DNA of 64,000 nt, from positions 26,554,658-26,618,657 of the forward strand of contig CM067079.1 of the NCBI GenBank assembly GCA_033980235.1. Reading direction: 5' to 3'. Positions 62,201-63,868 of this stretch are shown here, one piece after another (the first letter of the stretch is position 1; each line of letters starts with the position of its first letter). This stretch comes from Diadema setosum. Lineage: Eukaryota; Echinodermata; Echinoidea; Diadematoida; Diadematidae. A program made the position numbers and the translations under genes. The notes under the pieces were generated by a model. It saw only the letters and a program-made list of their open reading frames with translations. It did not search any database and was not told the origin of the DNA.

Positions 62201-62330
62201 TTCCTGCCTGCAGTCTGTGCAAGCCCGCAGTGAGAAAATTGGTGAGGAGGAGGTGAGATGTAAACAGATGGCTGACGCTGCCCAGCAGGACTTGGCCGAA
62301 GCTCTGCCCGCCCTCGCGGAAGCCGTCAAG
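11062..62330 (+). CDS. DNAH2: Axonemal dynein heavy chain 2, 5' part, 56 coding exons (3' end beyond window)
   Basis: Fifty-six exons join without frame break to 9642 nt, 3214 codons; vertebrate DNAH2 has about 4400 residues, so roughly 73% is present. DNAH2 is a heavy chain of a ciliary inner-arm dynein (equivalent to an I1/f chain of green algae), a minus-end microtubule motor that helps set the ciliary bend. Order: NG-rich N-terminus (1-110), tail (about 115-1280), linker (about 1290-1720), AAA1 P-loop GPAGTGKT (1914-1921) with Walker B around CFDEFNR (1964-1970), AAA2 P-loop GKTNSGKT (2195-2202), AAA3 GPVGTGKT (2528-2535) with LVTFLDD (2590-2596), AAA4 GIGGSGRQ (2876-2883), then stalk helix CC1 (about 3105-3214). 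[15 protein letters not shown] and the run of tail blocks match DNAH2 rather than other heavy chains, by recall. The ATG at 11062 opens the only frame joining exon 2. Confidence 0.95.
11827..11981 (+). CDS. DNAH2: DNAH2 exon 2
   Basis: Residues 60-111, donor TAT|GTAAGC. Contains three more NG dipeptides ([14 protein letters not shown]). The acceptor is a tandem GAGCAGGAGCAG; use of the second AG at 11832 would drop two codons and keep the frame. Confidence 0.85.
12321..12669 (+). CDS. DNAH2: DNAH2 exon 3, start of conserved tail
   Basis: Residues 112-228. First exon with clear family similarity: [38 protein letters not shown] and FDNTTWPDS, matching the start of the vertebrate DNAH2 tail. 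Codon use shifts to GC-rich. Donor ACA|GTATCC. Confidence 0.95.
13257..13421 (+). CDS. DNAH2: DNAH2 exon 4
   Basis: Residues 228-283, with [20 protein letters not shown] and [10 protein letters not shown], diagnostic DNAH2 tail blocks. Acceptor AATCAG, donor GAAA|GTAGGT. Confidence 0.95.
13918..14156 (+). CDS. DNAH2: DNAH2 exon 5
   Basis: Residues 283-362, with [34 protein letters not shown] and [10 protein letters not shown] is the usual start of the dynein heavy chain N-terminal region 1 domain. Acceptor GCCTAG, donor CAG|GTATTT. Confidence 0.95.
14718..14909 (+). CDS. DNAH2: DNAH2 exon 6
   Basis: 64 codons, residues 363-426, phase 0 at both ends: [36 protein letters not shown] and FRK. 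Tail domain, involved in dimerisation and intermediate-chain binding in the family. Confidence 0.95.
15835..15972 (+). CDS. DNAH2: DNAH2 exon 7
   Basis: 46 codons, residues 427-472: [20 protein letters not shown] and [14 protein letters not shown]. Phase 0 at both ends; donor TGG|GTATGT. Matches human VSNEIIRLCC region by recall. Confidence 0.95.
16786..16893 (+). CDS. DNAH2: DNAH2 exon 8
   Basis: 36 codons, residues 473-508: [20 protein letters not shown] then [16 protein letters not shown]. Missed by a length-limited reading-frame scan but fully supported by ACAG acceptor, GAG|GTGAGC donor, phase 0 and near-identity to the family. Confidence 0.95.
17294..17499 (+). CDS. DNAH2: DNAH2 exon 9
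   Basis: Residues 509-577: [36 protein letters not shown] and [15 protein letters not shown]. Acceptor AATAG, donor AA|GTGAGC splits the Lys codon. Confidence 0.95.
17976..18105 (+). CDS. DNAH2: DNAH2 exon 10
   Basis: Residues 577-620: [20 protein letters not shown] and [13 protein letters not shown], a highly conserved part of the tail. Acceptor CTACAG, donor GAG|GTAAGG. Confidence 0.95.
18340..18490. mobile_element. Degenerate TTTCGCG-family MITE, intron 10
   Basis: Shares internal blocks AGCCAGAATTTGCAAAATG, ATGCCAGTGG and GGCCATTGGCTCCAATTTGC with copies at 32590, 39506 and 43307. The ends are worn. Confidence 0.6.
18742..18924 (+). CDS. DNAH2: DNAH2 exon 11
   Basis: 61 codons, residues 621-681: [35 protein letters not shown]. 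The donor GAG|GTGAGA is followed only 18 bp later by a MITE (18943-19166). Confidence 0.95.
18943..19166. mobile_element. TTTCGCG-family MITE, intron 11
   Basis: Starts TACTGTAAACATC...TTTTCGCG and ends CGCGAAAATTTCTGCATTTACAGTA, inverted. It begins 18 bp after the exon 11 donor. TA at both ends fits a Tc1/mariner-type duplication. Confidence 0.75.
19771..19985 (+). CDS. DNAH2: DNAH2 exon 12
   Basis: Residues 682-753: [40 protein letters not shown] and MLDVNFDR. Acceptor CGCCAG, donor AG|GTGAGC. Confidence 0.95.
20163..20254. mobile_element. 92-bp TTAA mini-MITE, copy A, intron 12
   Basis: TTAACCCATTGAGGACG at the left faces CGTCCTCAATGAGTCAA at the right. The interior contains AAGTATACTCGGGACT. 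Four more copies lie in introns 22, 33, 39 and 48. Confidence 0.82.
20808..20954 (+). CDS. DNAH2: DNAH2 exon 13
   Basis: Residues 753-802: [37 protein letters not shown]. Ends the N-terminal region 1 domain. Acceptor CACCAG, donor AG|GTTGGT. Confidence 0.95.
21559..21715 (+). CDS. DNAH2: DNAH2 exon 14
   Basis: Residues 802-854: [36 protein letters not shown] and [13 protein letters not shown]. Acceptor TATCAG, donor AAG|GTATGA. Confidence 0.95.
22356..22595 (+). CDS. DNAH2: DNAH2 exon 15
   Basis: 80 codons, residues 855-934: [40 protein letters not shown] and VFRTDGQE. Phase 0 at both ends. Predicted mainly helical tail bundle. Confidence 0.95.
22660..22752. mobile_element. TTTCGCG-family MITE fragment, intron 15
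   Basis: One arm only: AAATGTACCGCGAATATTTC then TTTACAGTA. Matches the right arm of the copy at 18943-19166. Confidence 0.6.
22790..22900 (-). repeat. Unclassified interspersed repeat, intron 15
   Basis: On the minus strand reads CTCTGACGAAGATTCTGCTA then GGATCGAAAGCTCGGGCCCC. The block resembles sequences I associate with retroelement-type dispersed repeats, but I cannot assign a family. Confidence 0.35.
23103..23273 (+). CDS. DNAH2: DNAH2 exon 16
   Basis: 57 codons, residues 935-991: [40 protein letters not shown] and VKVVLDKTK. The junction with exon 17 is about five residues shorter than in human DNAH2 (by recall). Confidence 0.93.
23944..24072 (+). CDS. DNAH2: DNAH2 exon 17
   Basis: 43 codons, residues 992-1034: [38 protein letters not shown]. 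Not visible in a long-frame scan; supported by CAACAG, GAG|GTGACC and phase 0. Confidence 0.94.
24421..24645. mobile_element. TTTCGCG-family MITE, intron 17
   Basis: TACTGTATAAGCTGTTATTT and CGCG at the left face CGCGAAAATAACC, ACTTATACAGTA at the right. Several internal TTTTCGCG blocks. Confidence 0.75.
24760..24875 (+). CDS. DNAH2: DNAH2 exon 18
   Basis: Residues 1035-1073: [20 protein letters not shown] and [10 protein letters not shown]. Acceptor CCTCAG, donor GG|GTAAGT. Confidence 0.94.
25559..25654 (+). CDS. DNAH2: DNAH2 exon 19
   Basis: Residues 1073-1105: [20 protein letters not shown] and [12 protein letters not shown]. Acceptor CTACAG, donor AG|GTAAGA. Short exon identified by phase and similarity. 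Confidence 0.94.
26189..26389 (+). CDS. DNAH2: DNAH2 exon 20
   Basis: Residues 1105-1172: [38 protein letters not shown] and [11 protein letters not shown]. The donor is AA|GTATGG; reading through it would hit a stop within three codons. Confidence 0.95.
27033..27189 (+). CDS. DNAH2: DNAH2 exon 21
   Basis: Residues 1172-1224: [40 protein letters not shown]. Acceptor CCCCAG, donor GAC|GTAAGT. Confidence 0.95.
27700..27874 (+). CDS. DNAH2: DNAH2 exon 22
   Basis: Residues 1225-1283: [40 protein letters not shown] and LLEDFQTNG. Acceptor CCTCAG, donor G|GTGAGT. The following intron holds a Helentron-like element. Confidence 0.95.
28089..29208 (+). mobile_element. Helentron-like element with six tandem units, intron 22
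   Basis: Starts GTCCCCGCCG and carries the inverse CGGCGGGGAC near the right end (29158-29169), followed by the hairpin TTACGCAACGCGTAA and a TTTCTACTTTTCCTTGTTT tail. Next to the left end is a TCCG/GTGTCCG microsatellite, then six units of 148-159 bp starting about 28214, 28362, 28519, 28677, 28835 and 28993. Short inverted ends, microsatellite, tandem core and 3' hairpin are the layout of Helentron-associated (pearl/HINE-type) elements; assignment is inference. No Rep/helicase gene. A second copy is at 53526-54661. Confidence 0.75.
29651..29737. mobile_element. 92-bp TTAA mini-MITE, copy B, intron 22
   Basis: TTGAGGATGGGCTTATTTTG through GGGACTCGTCCTCAGTGGGT. The outer TTAA has decayed. 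Confidence 0.75.
29777..29940 (+). CDS. DNAH2: DNAH2 exon 23, linker start
   Basis: Residues 1283-1337: [39 protein letters not shown]. Begins the linker (N-terminal region 2) that swings across the AAA ring during the power stroke. Donor AAG|GTAGGT. Confidence 0.95.
30654..30815 (+). CDS. DNAH2: DNAH2 exon 24, linker
   Basis: 54 codons, residues 1338-1391: [33 protein letters not shown]. The WELTKEWEE-type pattern is the usual linker signature of heavy chains. Phase 0 at both ends. Confidence 0.95.
31169..31292 (+). CDS. DNAH2: DNAH2 exon 25, linker
   Basis: Residues 1392-1433: [20 protein letters not shown] then [26 protein letters not shown] is a near-universal dynein linker motif. Donor G|GTACGA. 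Confidence 0.96.
31941..32160 (+). CDS. DNAH2: DNAH2 exon 26, linker
   Basis: Residues 1433-1506: [40 protein letters not shown] and [10 protein letters not shown]. Acceptor GCCCAG, donor AA|GTGAGA. Confidence 0.96.
32590..32764. mobile_element. TTTCGCG-family MITE, intron 26
   Basis: TTTTGCAAATTTCGCGACAG, AAAAGGCTGTTGGCTCCAAA and CTTTACAGTA match the family; its left end is worn. Confidence 0.6.
32819..32999 (+). CDS. DNAH2: DNAH2 exon 27, linker
   Basis: Residues 1506-1566: [40 protein letters not shown] and [16 protein letters not shown] and VQRQWMYLE are classic linker motifs. Donor GAG|GTGAGG. Confidence 0.97.
33727..33865 (+). CDS. DNAH2: DNAH2 exon 28, linker
   Basis: Residues 1567-1613: [50 protein letters not shown] is typical of axonemal heavy chains. 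Acceptor CAACAG, donor G|GTGTGT. Confidence 0.95.
34270..34435 (-). mobile_element. tRNA-derived SINE, intron 28
   Basis: On the minus strand an A-box-like TAGTCCAGTGGT (34391-34402) precedes a perfect B box GGTTCGAATCC (34352-34362) at tRNA-like spacing, followed by GTATGTATGCCCATGATC, a T-rich stretch and AATGGCTACTACTAAAACAC. The tail recurs near 62905-62985 and 63864-63905. It is not a folded functional tRNA gene as far as I can see. Confidence 0.7.
34493..34653 (+). CDS. DNAH2: DNAH2 exon 29, linker
   Basis: Residues 1613-1666: [40 protein letters not shown] and [27 protein letters not shown] is one of the most conserved heavy-chain stretches. Confidence 0.97.
34789..34945. mobile_element. 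GGGGCCTGTT MITE, intron 29 (first)
   Basis: GGGGCCTGTTACATGAAA at the left faces CAACAGGCCCC at the right. Interior arms include AACCTGGGAAAACTC against GAGTTTTTACTCGGGT. Confidence 0.75.
35109..35256. mobile_element. GGGGCCTGTT MITE, intron 29 (second)
   Basis: GGGGCCTGTTTCATAAAACT continues TGTCATCAGTGACAA, and is faced by TTGTCACTGATGACAAG, TTTTATGAAACAGACCCC: nearly perfect ~37-bp arms. Centre contains GATTGGCTGAGAGCAAA. Confidence 0.85.
35411..35566 (+). CDS. DNAH2: DNAH2 exon 30, linker
   Basis: 52 codons, residues 1667-1718: [50 protein letters not shown] is the standard motif. Phase 0 at both ends. Confidence 0.97.
36117..36811. mobile_element. ATGTGACC element with 5-bp duplication, intron 30 (695 bp)
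   Basis: ATGTGACCCTGCACCTCAAA and AAGTCGC at the left are inverted at the right (GCGACTTTATGTTC, GGTGCACGGTCACAT). Direct ATGAT flanks at 36112-36116 and 36812-36816. Same end and duplication size as 2360-3126. Confidence 0.82.
36902..37027 (+). CDS. DNAH2: DNAH2 exon 31, end of linker
   Basis: 42 codons, residues 1719-1760: [20 protein letters not shown] and [20 protein letters not shown] motif spans the exon 30/31 junction. Acceptor TCTAG lies 90 bp after an intronic transposon (36117-36811). Confidence 0.95.
37572..37682 (+). CDS. DNAH2: DNAH2 exon 32
   Basis: 37 codons, residues 1761-1797: [33 protein letters not shown]. The Q.QWT motif leads into AAA1. Acceptor TTCAG, donor CAG|GTGTGT. 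Confidence 0.95.
37711..37954. mobile_element. TTTCGCG-family MITE, intron 32
   Basis: CACGAGGTTTTTCTTTTCACG and repeated CACGAAT blocks, ending TAGCATTAACAGTA. Divergent copy. Confidence 0.5.
38380..38672 (+). CDS. DNAH2: DNAH2 exon 33, entry to AAA1
   Basis: Residues 1798-1895: [59 protein letters not shown] and [37 protein letters not shown] is the AAA1 entry signature. Confidence 0.97.
38980..39072. mobile_element. 92-bp TTAA mini-MITE, copy C, intron 33
   Basis: TTAACCTGTTGAGGACAGGC through GGGACTCGTCTTCAACAGGTT AA: both ends retain TTAA and the arms have changed in step (CTGTTG/CAACAG). Confidence 0.85.
39248..39437 (+). CDS. DNAH2: DNAH2 exon 34, AAA1 P-loop
   Basis: Residues 1895-1958. 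[20 protein letters not shown] contains the AAA1 Walker A (GPAGTGKT, 1914-1921), the main ATPase site. HRGG replaces the HLGGAP found in most heavy chains and matches DNAH2. Continues [20 protein letters not shown]. Confidence 0.98.
39506..39716. mobile_element. TTTCGCG-family MITE, intron 34
   Basis: TACTGTAAAATGAGGAATTT to CGCGAATATTTCGTGTTTTA CAGTA. Full-length copy with GATGCCAGTGGCAATTCG inside. Confidence 0.8.
40223..40403 (+). CDS. DNAH2: DNAH2 exon 35, AAA1 Walker B
   Basis: Residues 1959-2019: [20 protein letters not shown] carries Walker B (D1966, E1967), then [15 protein letters not shown] and [15 protein letters not shown], the sensor I Asn region. Both catalytic acidic residues are intact. 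Confidence 0.98.
40515..40591. mobile_element. TTTCGCG-family MITE fragment, intron 35
   Basis: AGCTCCAATTCGCGAAAGTT, AATGCCGCTAAAATGTC and TTTTGCAGTA match the right half of the copy at 39506. Confidence 0.55.
40680..40735. repeat. (CA)n microsatellite, intron 35
   Basis: An imperfect run of CA dinucleotides with a few interruptions. A TCTG/TCTA tract lies at 40894-40945 just before exon 36. Confidence 0.9.
40995..41122 (+). CDS. DNAH2: DNAH2 exon 36, AAA1
   Basis: Residues 2019-2061: [20 protein letters not shown] and [18 protein letters not shown]. The [12 protein letters not shown] motif is the AAA1 signature following sensor I. Confidence 0.97.
41773..41925 (+). CDS. DNAH2: DNAH2 exon 37, AAA1 end
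   Basis: 51 codons, residues 2062-2112: [48 protein letters not shown] contains the sensor II Arg region of AAA1. Phase 0 at both ends. Confidence 0.97.
42215..42324. repeat. (TATAC)n microsatellite, intron 37
   Basis: About 22 nearly perfect copies of a 5-bp unit, so the apparent reading frame across it is only repeat translation. Confidence 0.95.
42407..42562. mobile_element. GGGCCTGTT MITE, intron 37
   Basis: GGGCCTGTTGAATAAAATGT and TTTACCTG at the left face TTTTACACAACAGGTCCC at the right. ACTCAGGCTG and GAGTTTTTCTCAG resemble the copy at 34789. Confidence 0.7.
42869..42994 (+). CDS. DNAH2: DNAH2 exon 38
   Basis: 42 codons, residues 2113-2154: [20 protein letters not shown] and [20 protein letters not shown]. 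Links AAA1 to AAA2. Donor AAG|GTATGG. Confidence 0.96.
43144..43302. mobile_element. CTAAAGGCC MITE, intron 38
   Basis: CTAAAGGCCATCACATACTA and TACGGCTTTCAG are inverted at the right (CTGAAAGTCGTATAGTGTGC, AGTGGCCTTAG); the centre pairs TTTGGATCTGAAATAAA with TTTATTTCAGATCCAAA. Confidence 0.78.
43307..43541. mobile_element. TTTCGCG-family MITE, intron 38
   Basis: TTCTGTAAAACATGATATAT to CCTCGTTTTACAGTG, with TTGGAGCCAATGGCC in inverse orientation relative to the other copies. Confidence 0.7.
43677..43895 (+). CDS. DNAH2: DNAH2 exon 39, AAA2 P-loop
   Basis: 73 codons, residues 2155-2227. [20 protein letters not shown] leads into the AAA2 Walker A GKTNSGKT (2195-2202), where many family members have GSGKT; the GxxxxGKT frame is intact. 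Acceptor ATATAG begins with ATG codon M2155. Confidence 0.97.
44683..44776. mobile_element. 92-bp TTAA mini-MITE, copy D (opposite orientation), intron 39
   Basis: TTAACCCATTGAGGACGAGT then TGAGTATACTCGGGCA reads in the reverse sense to copies A to C and E; ends CCGTCCTCAACGGGCTAA. Confidence 0.85.
44988..45105 (+). CDS. DNAH2: DNAH2 exon 40, AAA2
   Basis: Residues 2228-2267: [42 protein letters not shown]....LYG..D..T.EW.DG is an invariant AAA2 signature. Confidence 0.97.
45234..45262. repeat. (TTG)n microsatellite, intron 40
   Basis: About nine TTG units. Nothing else is recognised in introns 40 and 41. Confidence 0.9.
45758..45894 (+). CDS. DNAH2: DNAH2 exon 41, AAA2 Walker B
   Basis: Residues 2267-2312: [20 protein letters not shown] and [26 protein letters not shown] (2277-2282) is the AAA2 Walker B equivalent; the catalytic Glu position is Ala or Pro-rich, as usual in AAA2, which binds but does not hydrolyse ATP. 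Confidence 0.97.
46532..46672 (+). CDS. DNAH2: DNAH2 exon 42, AAA2
   Basis: 47 codons, residues 2313-2359: [57 protein letters not shown] is invariant in dyneins. The acceptor is CACCAAG, a weaker AAG site. Confidence 0.97.
47210..47619. mobile_element. GGGTGCGTT MITE, intron 42 (~410 bp)
   Basis: GGGTGCGTTCGAGCACTCTC faces GAGCACTCAAACGCACCC. Internal blocks GGAGTGCTCGAACACTCC and AGAGCGCTCGG repeat the end motif. A hAT-type origin is plausible from such ends, but no clean 8-bp duplication is seen. Confidence 0.75.
47715..47873 (+). CDS. DNAH2: DNAH2 exon 43
   Basis: 53 codons, residues 2360-2412: [20 protein letters not shown] and [20 protein letters not shown]. The preceding intron holds a MITE with GGGTGCGTT ends. 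Donor GGG|GTGAGT. Confidence 0.95.
48473..48672. repeat. (AATG)n microsatellite, intron 43, ~200 bp
   Basis: Starts with four ATTG units, then about 42 AATG units, then AAAG units. It ends 50 bp before the exon 44 acceptor. Confidence 0.95.
48723..48967 (+). CDS. DNAH2: DNAH2 exon 44, AAA2 to AAA3 linker
   Basis: Residues 2413-2494: [40 protein letters not shown] and SGWRYPN. A 200-bp AATG microsatellite ends 50 bp upstream of the acceptor, leaving a short TTAACTTTTCTGCTCTCTGC tract before ATTTCAG. Confidence 0.96.
49020..49785. mobile_element. TTAA-flanked element with C/G-rich palindromes (766 bp), intron 44
   Basis: TTAACCCTAACTTACCTGGG faces CCAGGTAAGTTAGGGTTAA. Near each end stands a GGGGGCCATTATGGCCCCCC palindrome. 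The interior is AT-rich with no transposase. Confidence 0.82.
50408..50664 (+). CDS. DNAH2: DNAH2 exon 45, AAA3 P-loop
   Basis: Residues 2494-2580: [20 protein letters not shown], then the AAA3 Walker A GPVGTGKT (2528-2535), then [20 protein letters not shown]. Intact AAA3 ATP site, which in the family regulates AAA1. Confidence 0.98.
50755..51010. repeat. Degenerate GAT/ATG trinucleotide tract, intron 45
   Basis: Runs of GATGATGATG with TGACAA and TGATAA interruptions. Partial self-similarity (ACTTATGTTAGCTTCATGTAAC near 50738 and CCTTATGTTTGGTATTGTGTAAC near 50842) hints at a ~100-bp duplication. Confidence 0.7.
51273..51439 (+). CDS. DNAH2: DNAH2 exon 46, AAA3 Walker B
   Basis: Residues 2580-2635: [20 protein letters not shown] (Walker B DD at 2595-2596), [20 protein letters not shown] and [12 protein letters not shown]. 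The intron after it carries a possible in-frame cassette exon (52933-52986). Confidence 0.97.
51571..52010. mobile_element. MITE with AAACGGCTTTC motifs, intron 46
   Basis: TGCAGGGTGCATTTATCAAC at the left faces GATGATAAACGCAGCTGCA at the right; the interior repeats AAACGGCTTT and GAAAGCCGTTT in both orientations. Confidence 0.68.
52271..52713. mobile_element. Tigger-like (Tc1/mariner) MITE, 443 bp, intron 46
   Basis: CAGTTCGATCTCAATTATCC GG at the left faces GGATAATCGAGGTCGAGCTG at the right, with TA at 52269-52270 and 52714-52715. CAG ends with TA duplication and ATTATCCGG are typical of pogo/Tigger elements. Confidence 0.85.
52933..52986 (+). other. Possible in-frame cassette exon in DNAH2 intron 46
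   Basis: GTGTAG|GGCTGTAAG and ACG|GTAAAT bracket 54 nt, open in the phase required between exons 46 and 47, coding [18 protein letters not shown]. The polypyrimidine tract is poor and the insertion point is conserved in the family, so constitutive use is unlikely. Confidence 0.25.
53061..53165 (+). CDS. DNAH2: DNAH2 exon 47, AAA3
   Basis: 35 codons, residues 2636-2670: [20 protein letters not shown] and [19 protein letters not shown] is the AAA3 signature. Phase 0 at both ends; the next intron carries nested transposons. Confidence 0.97.
53207..54713. mobile_element. TTAA-flanked MITE split by a nested insertion, intron 47
   Basis: AGGGATTGTGTAGTTTTGGT after TTAA (53203-53206) faces ACCAAAACTATTATATCCCT before TTAA (54714-54717). 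It is the same family as 1968-2351. About 370 bp belong to the MITE; the rest is the element at 53526-54661. Confidence 0.85.
53526..54661 (+). mobile_element. Helentron-like element nested in a MITE, six tandem units, intron 47
   Basis: Second copy of the 28089 element: GTCCCCGCCGAACGAGTTCG start, TCCG microsatellite, six units starting about 53667, 53815, 53974, 54132, 54290 and 54447, CGGCGGGGAC, hairpin TTACGCACCGCGTAA and CCTTGTT tail. It sits in a T-run of the MITE arm with no visible duplication, as expected of Helentrons. Confidence 0.78.
54760..54893. mobile_element. GGCATTTCATGAAG MITE, intron 47
   Basis: GGCATTTCATGAAG faces CTTCATGAAATGCC; TTTGTCCGACAAC and AGCCAATCAGATGCAAGGAT link it to the element at 35109. 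Confidence 0.78.
54988..55131 (+). repeat. 72-bp tandem duplication spanning the exon 48 acceptor
   Basis: ATCATTATTAAAAT, CTTCCCAC(C/T)CAG and the first ~40 bp of exon 48 occur at 54989-55055 and again exactly 72 bp later. The upstream copy's exon part runs into TAA after 17 codons. Confidence 0.9.
55090..55364 (+). CDS. DNAH2: DNAH2 exon 48, AAA3 end
   Basis: Residues 2671-2762: [40 protein letters not shown] and [12 protein letters not shown]. The acceptor and first ~40 bp are duplicated in tandem 72 bp upstream (decoy at 55018); I chose 55090 because only it stays open and keeps [12 protein letters not shown]. Confidence 0.96.
55379..55471. mobile_element. 92-bp TTAA mini-MITE, copy E, intron 48
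   Basis: TTAACCCATTGAGGACGGGC to CGAAGGGTTAA, starting 15 bp after the exon 48 donor. Confidence 0.85.
56201..56331 (+). CDS. DNAH2: DNAH2 exon 49
   Basis: Residues 2762-2806: [43 protein letters not shown]....D...F is conserved before AAA4. Acceptor CTGCAG, donor G|GTGAGA. Confidence 0.96.
56881..57036 (+). CDS. DNAH2: DNAH2 exon 50
   Basis: Residues 2806-2858: [32 protein letters not shown]. Typical lead-in to AAA4 (Y..L...V....A...H). Donor A|GTGAGT. Confidence 0.96.
57622..57789 (+). CDS. DNAH2: DNAH2 exon 51, AAA4 P-loop
   Basis: Residues 2858-2914: [43 protein letters not shown]4 Walker A is GIGGSGRQ (2876-2883), with Arg-Gln in place of Lys-Thr, as in other axonemal heavy chains. 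Confidence 0.97.
58018..58396. mobile_element. AGGGCCCTG MITE with triplicated core, intron 51
   Basis: AGGGCCCTGCTGCATGAAAT faces ATGCAACAGGGCC. The core of ~116 bp (ATGAAATGATAAAATCAAA to TGTTTAATATCAAC) stands three times in tandem from about 58032, 58148 and 58264. Confidence 0.85.
58523..58823 (+). CDS. DNAH2: DNAH2 exon 52, AAA4
   Basis: Residues 2914-3014: [55 protein letters not shown] and [31 protein letters not shown] is the hallmark of axonemal AAA4. Confidence 0.98.
59346..59478 (+). CDS. DNAH2: DNAH2 exon 53, AAA4
   Basis: Residues 3014-3058: [52 protein letters not shown] is invariant in the family. Donor GAG|GTAAGG. Confidence 0.97.
60396..60440. repeat. Short perfect hairpin, intron 53
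   Basis: ACCAGTCAGTCAGTCAGTTG and CAACTGACTGACTGGT form a stem of about 16 bp around a short loop. The rest of intron 53 (59479-60586) holds nothing I recognise. Confidence 0.8.
60587..60726 (+). CDS. DNAH2: DNAH2 exon 54
   Basis: Residues 3059-3105: [52 protein letters not shown] marks the end of AAA4 just before the stalk. Acceptor TTCGCAG, donor AC|GTAAGA. Confidence 0.97.
61214..61424 (+). CDS. DNAH2: DNAH2 exon 55, stalk CC1 begins
   Basis: Residues 3105-3175: [40 protein letters not shown] and [14 protein letters not shown]. Heptad-rich, the first coiled-coil helix of the microtubule-binding stalk. Confidence 0.97.
61553..61735. mobile_element. Tigger-like TA MITE, 183 bp, intron 55
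   Basis: CAGCGCACTCCCGTTATAAC faces GTTATAGCCAGAGTCCACTG, flanked by TA. Inner TTATAACAAA/TTCGATATAAC blocks agree with the family. Confidence 0.78.
62214..62330 (+). CDS. DNAH2: DNAH2 exon 56, stalk CC1 (last in window)
   Basis: 39 codons, residues 3176-3214: [39 protein letters not shown]. Ends phase 0 at AAG|GTCAGT. The next expected residues (AL..L.KKD) are not found before 64000, so the gene continues outside. Confidence 0.97.
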
Positions 62331-62475
62331 GTCAGTCAATGAGGACGGTCATTTGTGGGTTATTAAGGTGCCTCATTCCTTTTGTGAGGCCTCCTTGGTC
62401 AGTTTACCCTAACCTGTAATTCTACATAGGCTGGTATCATTCATGATGTGAAATGGTGTAACAGAAAATGGATGT

Positions 62476-62780
62476 AAAGGCCACCGCACACTACACGATC
62501 AGACTGGTCTTAAAGTCTTAAGCCAAGCTGGGTCTTAAGACCAGTCGTACGACCGGACACCGCGCGCGCAGTGCGCACTGAGTGCTTTGCATTTTACTGC
62601 ATTGTGAATGGCTGAAAGCCTACGACCAGTCGTAGAAATTCAACATGTCAAATCTCTACGACTGGCTTTAAGACCCAGTCGTACGACTAGAAAATGGCAA
62701 GTCTGTGACGTCACACTTCTAGTCTTAAGGTCTTAAGACTGGTGAATCGGGGCAAAATCGTGTAGTGTGCGGCGGGCTTT
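62476..62780. mobile_element. AAAGGCC...CACACTACACGAT MITE, intron 56
   Basis: AAAGGCCACCGCACACTACA and CGAT face ATCGTGTAGTGTGCGGCGGG CTTT; the interior has repeated TCTTAAG(AC) and ACGACTGG blocks in both orientations. Related in its ends to 43144-43302. Confidence 0.85.
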
Positions 62781-62904
62781 AGTGACACCCTCTGTGGTAG
62801 ACGAGGCATGAGCTTCTCTCTTTCATTGTTAATTTTCTAATAAACCGGAAGTCCCATATCATAACAACTACAGGCCTGATTGACAAATCACCATTCATCA
62901 ACGT

Positions 62905-62985
62905 GGATAAGTGCCCATCATTCAGCATTTTGGGAGTAGCCATGATAAAAACTCATGGGCATTCATACTCAGATTGGACTCAGGT
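62905..62985 (-). mobile_element. SINE tail copy, intron 56
   Basis: Inverse of the 34270 SINE tail: AGTATGAATGCCCATGAG, TTTTTATCATGGCTACTCCC. A further tail in the opposite sense lies at 63864-63905, on the other side of the Helentron-like element. Confidence 0.55.
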
Positions 62986-63005
62986 TATATATGCTCCTGA
63001 TTTTT

Positions 63006-63868
63006 ATACCCCCGCCAAACGAAGTTTGAAGGGGGTATATAGGAATCAGCGGACGGTCGGGCGGTCAGGCGGTCGGTCGGGCGGTCGGTCCGTTGCAAAT
63101 CTTGCGTCGCGAGCTACTTCCTCAGTTTTCAACCGATTCCCATAAAACTTGGCACAGATGTGTGCCTTGGGTTGTAGATGTGCAAGACGTATTTTTTGAC
63201 AGTACCCAAAAGTACGTTGCCATGGTAACGGCATATTATGGGCAAAAATGGGTACAAATCTTGCGTCGCGAACTCCTCCCACAGTTTTTGATCAATTTTT
63301 ATGATATTAGGTACAGATGTTCATCTGAATATGTTAATGTGCAAGACACATATTTCCGCAGTGGCAAAAAGTGCGTTACCATGGTAACGGCATGTTATTG
63401 GTAAAATATAGGGCAAAATGCTTCATGGCAAAACTGCTTCATCAGTGTTCTTCCAATTCTCATGGAATTCATATTGAATGTTTGACTTAGGATATAGGTC
63501 AGCATGACACATTTCTTGACAGTGACAAAAAGTATGTTGCCATGGTAACAGCTCACATATTATGAGCCAAAATGATGGAAAATTTTGTGTTGCAAACTAC
63601 TTCCTCAGTTTTTGCCCAATTTCCATGAAACTTGGTACAGATCTGTGCCTTTGGTTGTAGATGTGCAAGACGCATTTTTCGACAGTACCCAAAAATACGT
63701 TGCCATGGTAACGGCATATTAATGGCAGAAGATCATGGAAAGATCTTGCGGATTTAACTACTTTCTCAGTTTTTTGACCAAAGCTTATGAAATGTTGTTT
63801 TGACCAAAGCTTGTGAAATGTTGTTTGGCGGGGGTATAACCAGTCGCTGTAGCGACATTTCTAGTTTA
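63006..63868 (+). mobile_element. Helentron-like element of a second family, intron 56
   Basis: ATACCCCCGCCAAAC faces GTTTGGCGGGGGTAT (perfect 15 bp), followed by the hairpin GTCGCTGTAGCGAC and ATTTCTAGTTT. After a CGGTCGG microsatellite come about five diverged ~150-bp units containing GTTGCCATGGTAACGGCATA. Same architecture as 28089 and 53526 with different sequence. Confidence 0.72.

Noticed and set aside
63093..63404. 103-residue frame in the last intron
   Set aside because: It runs through repeated units of the Helentron-like element and simply repeats itself; no domain recognised.
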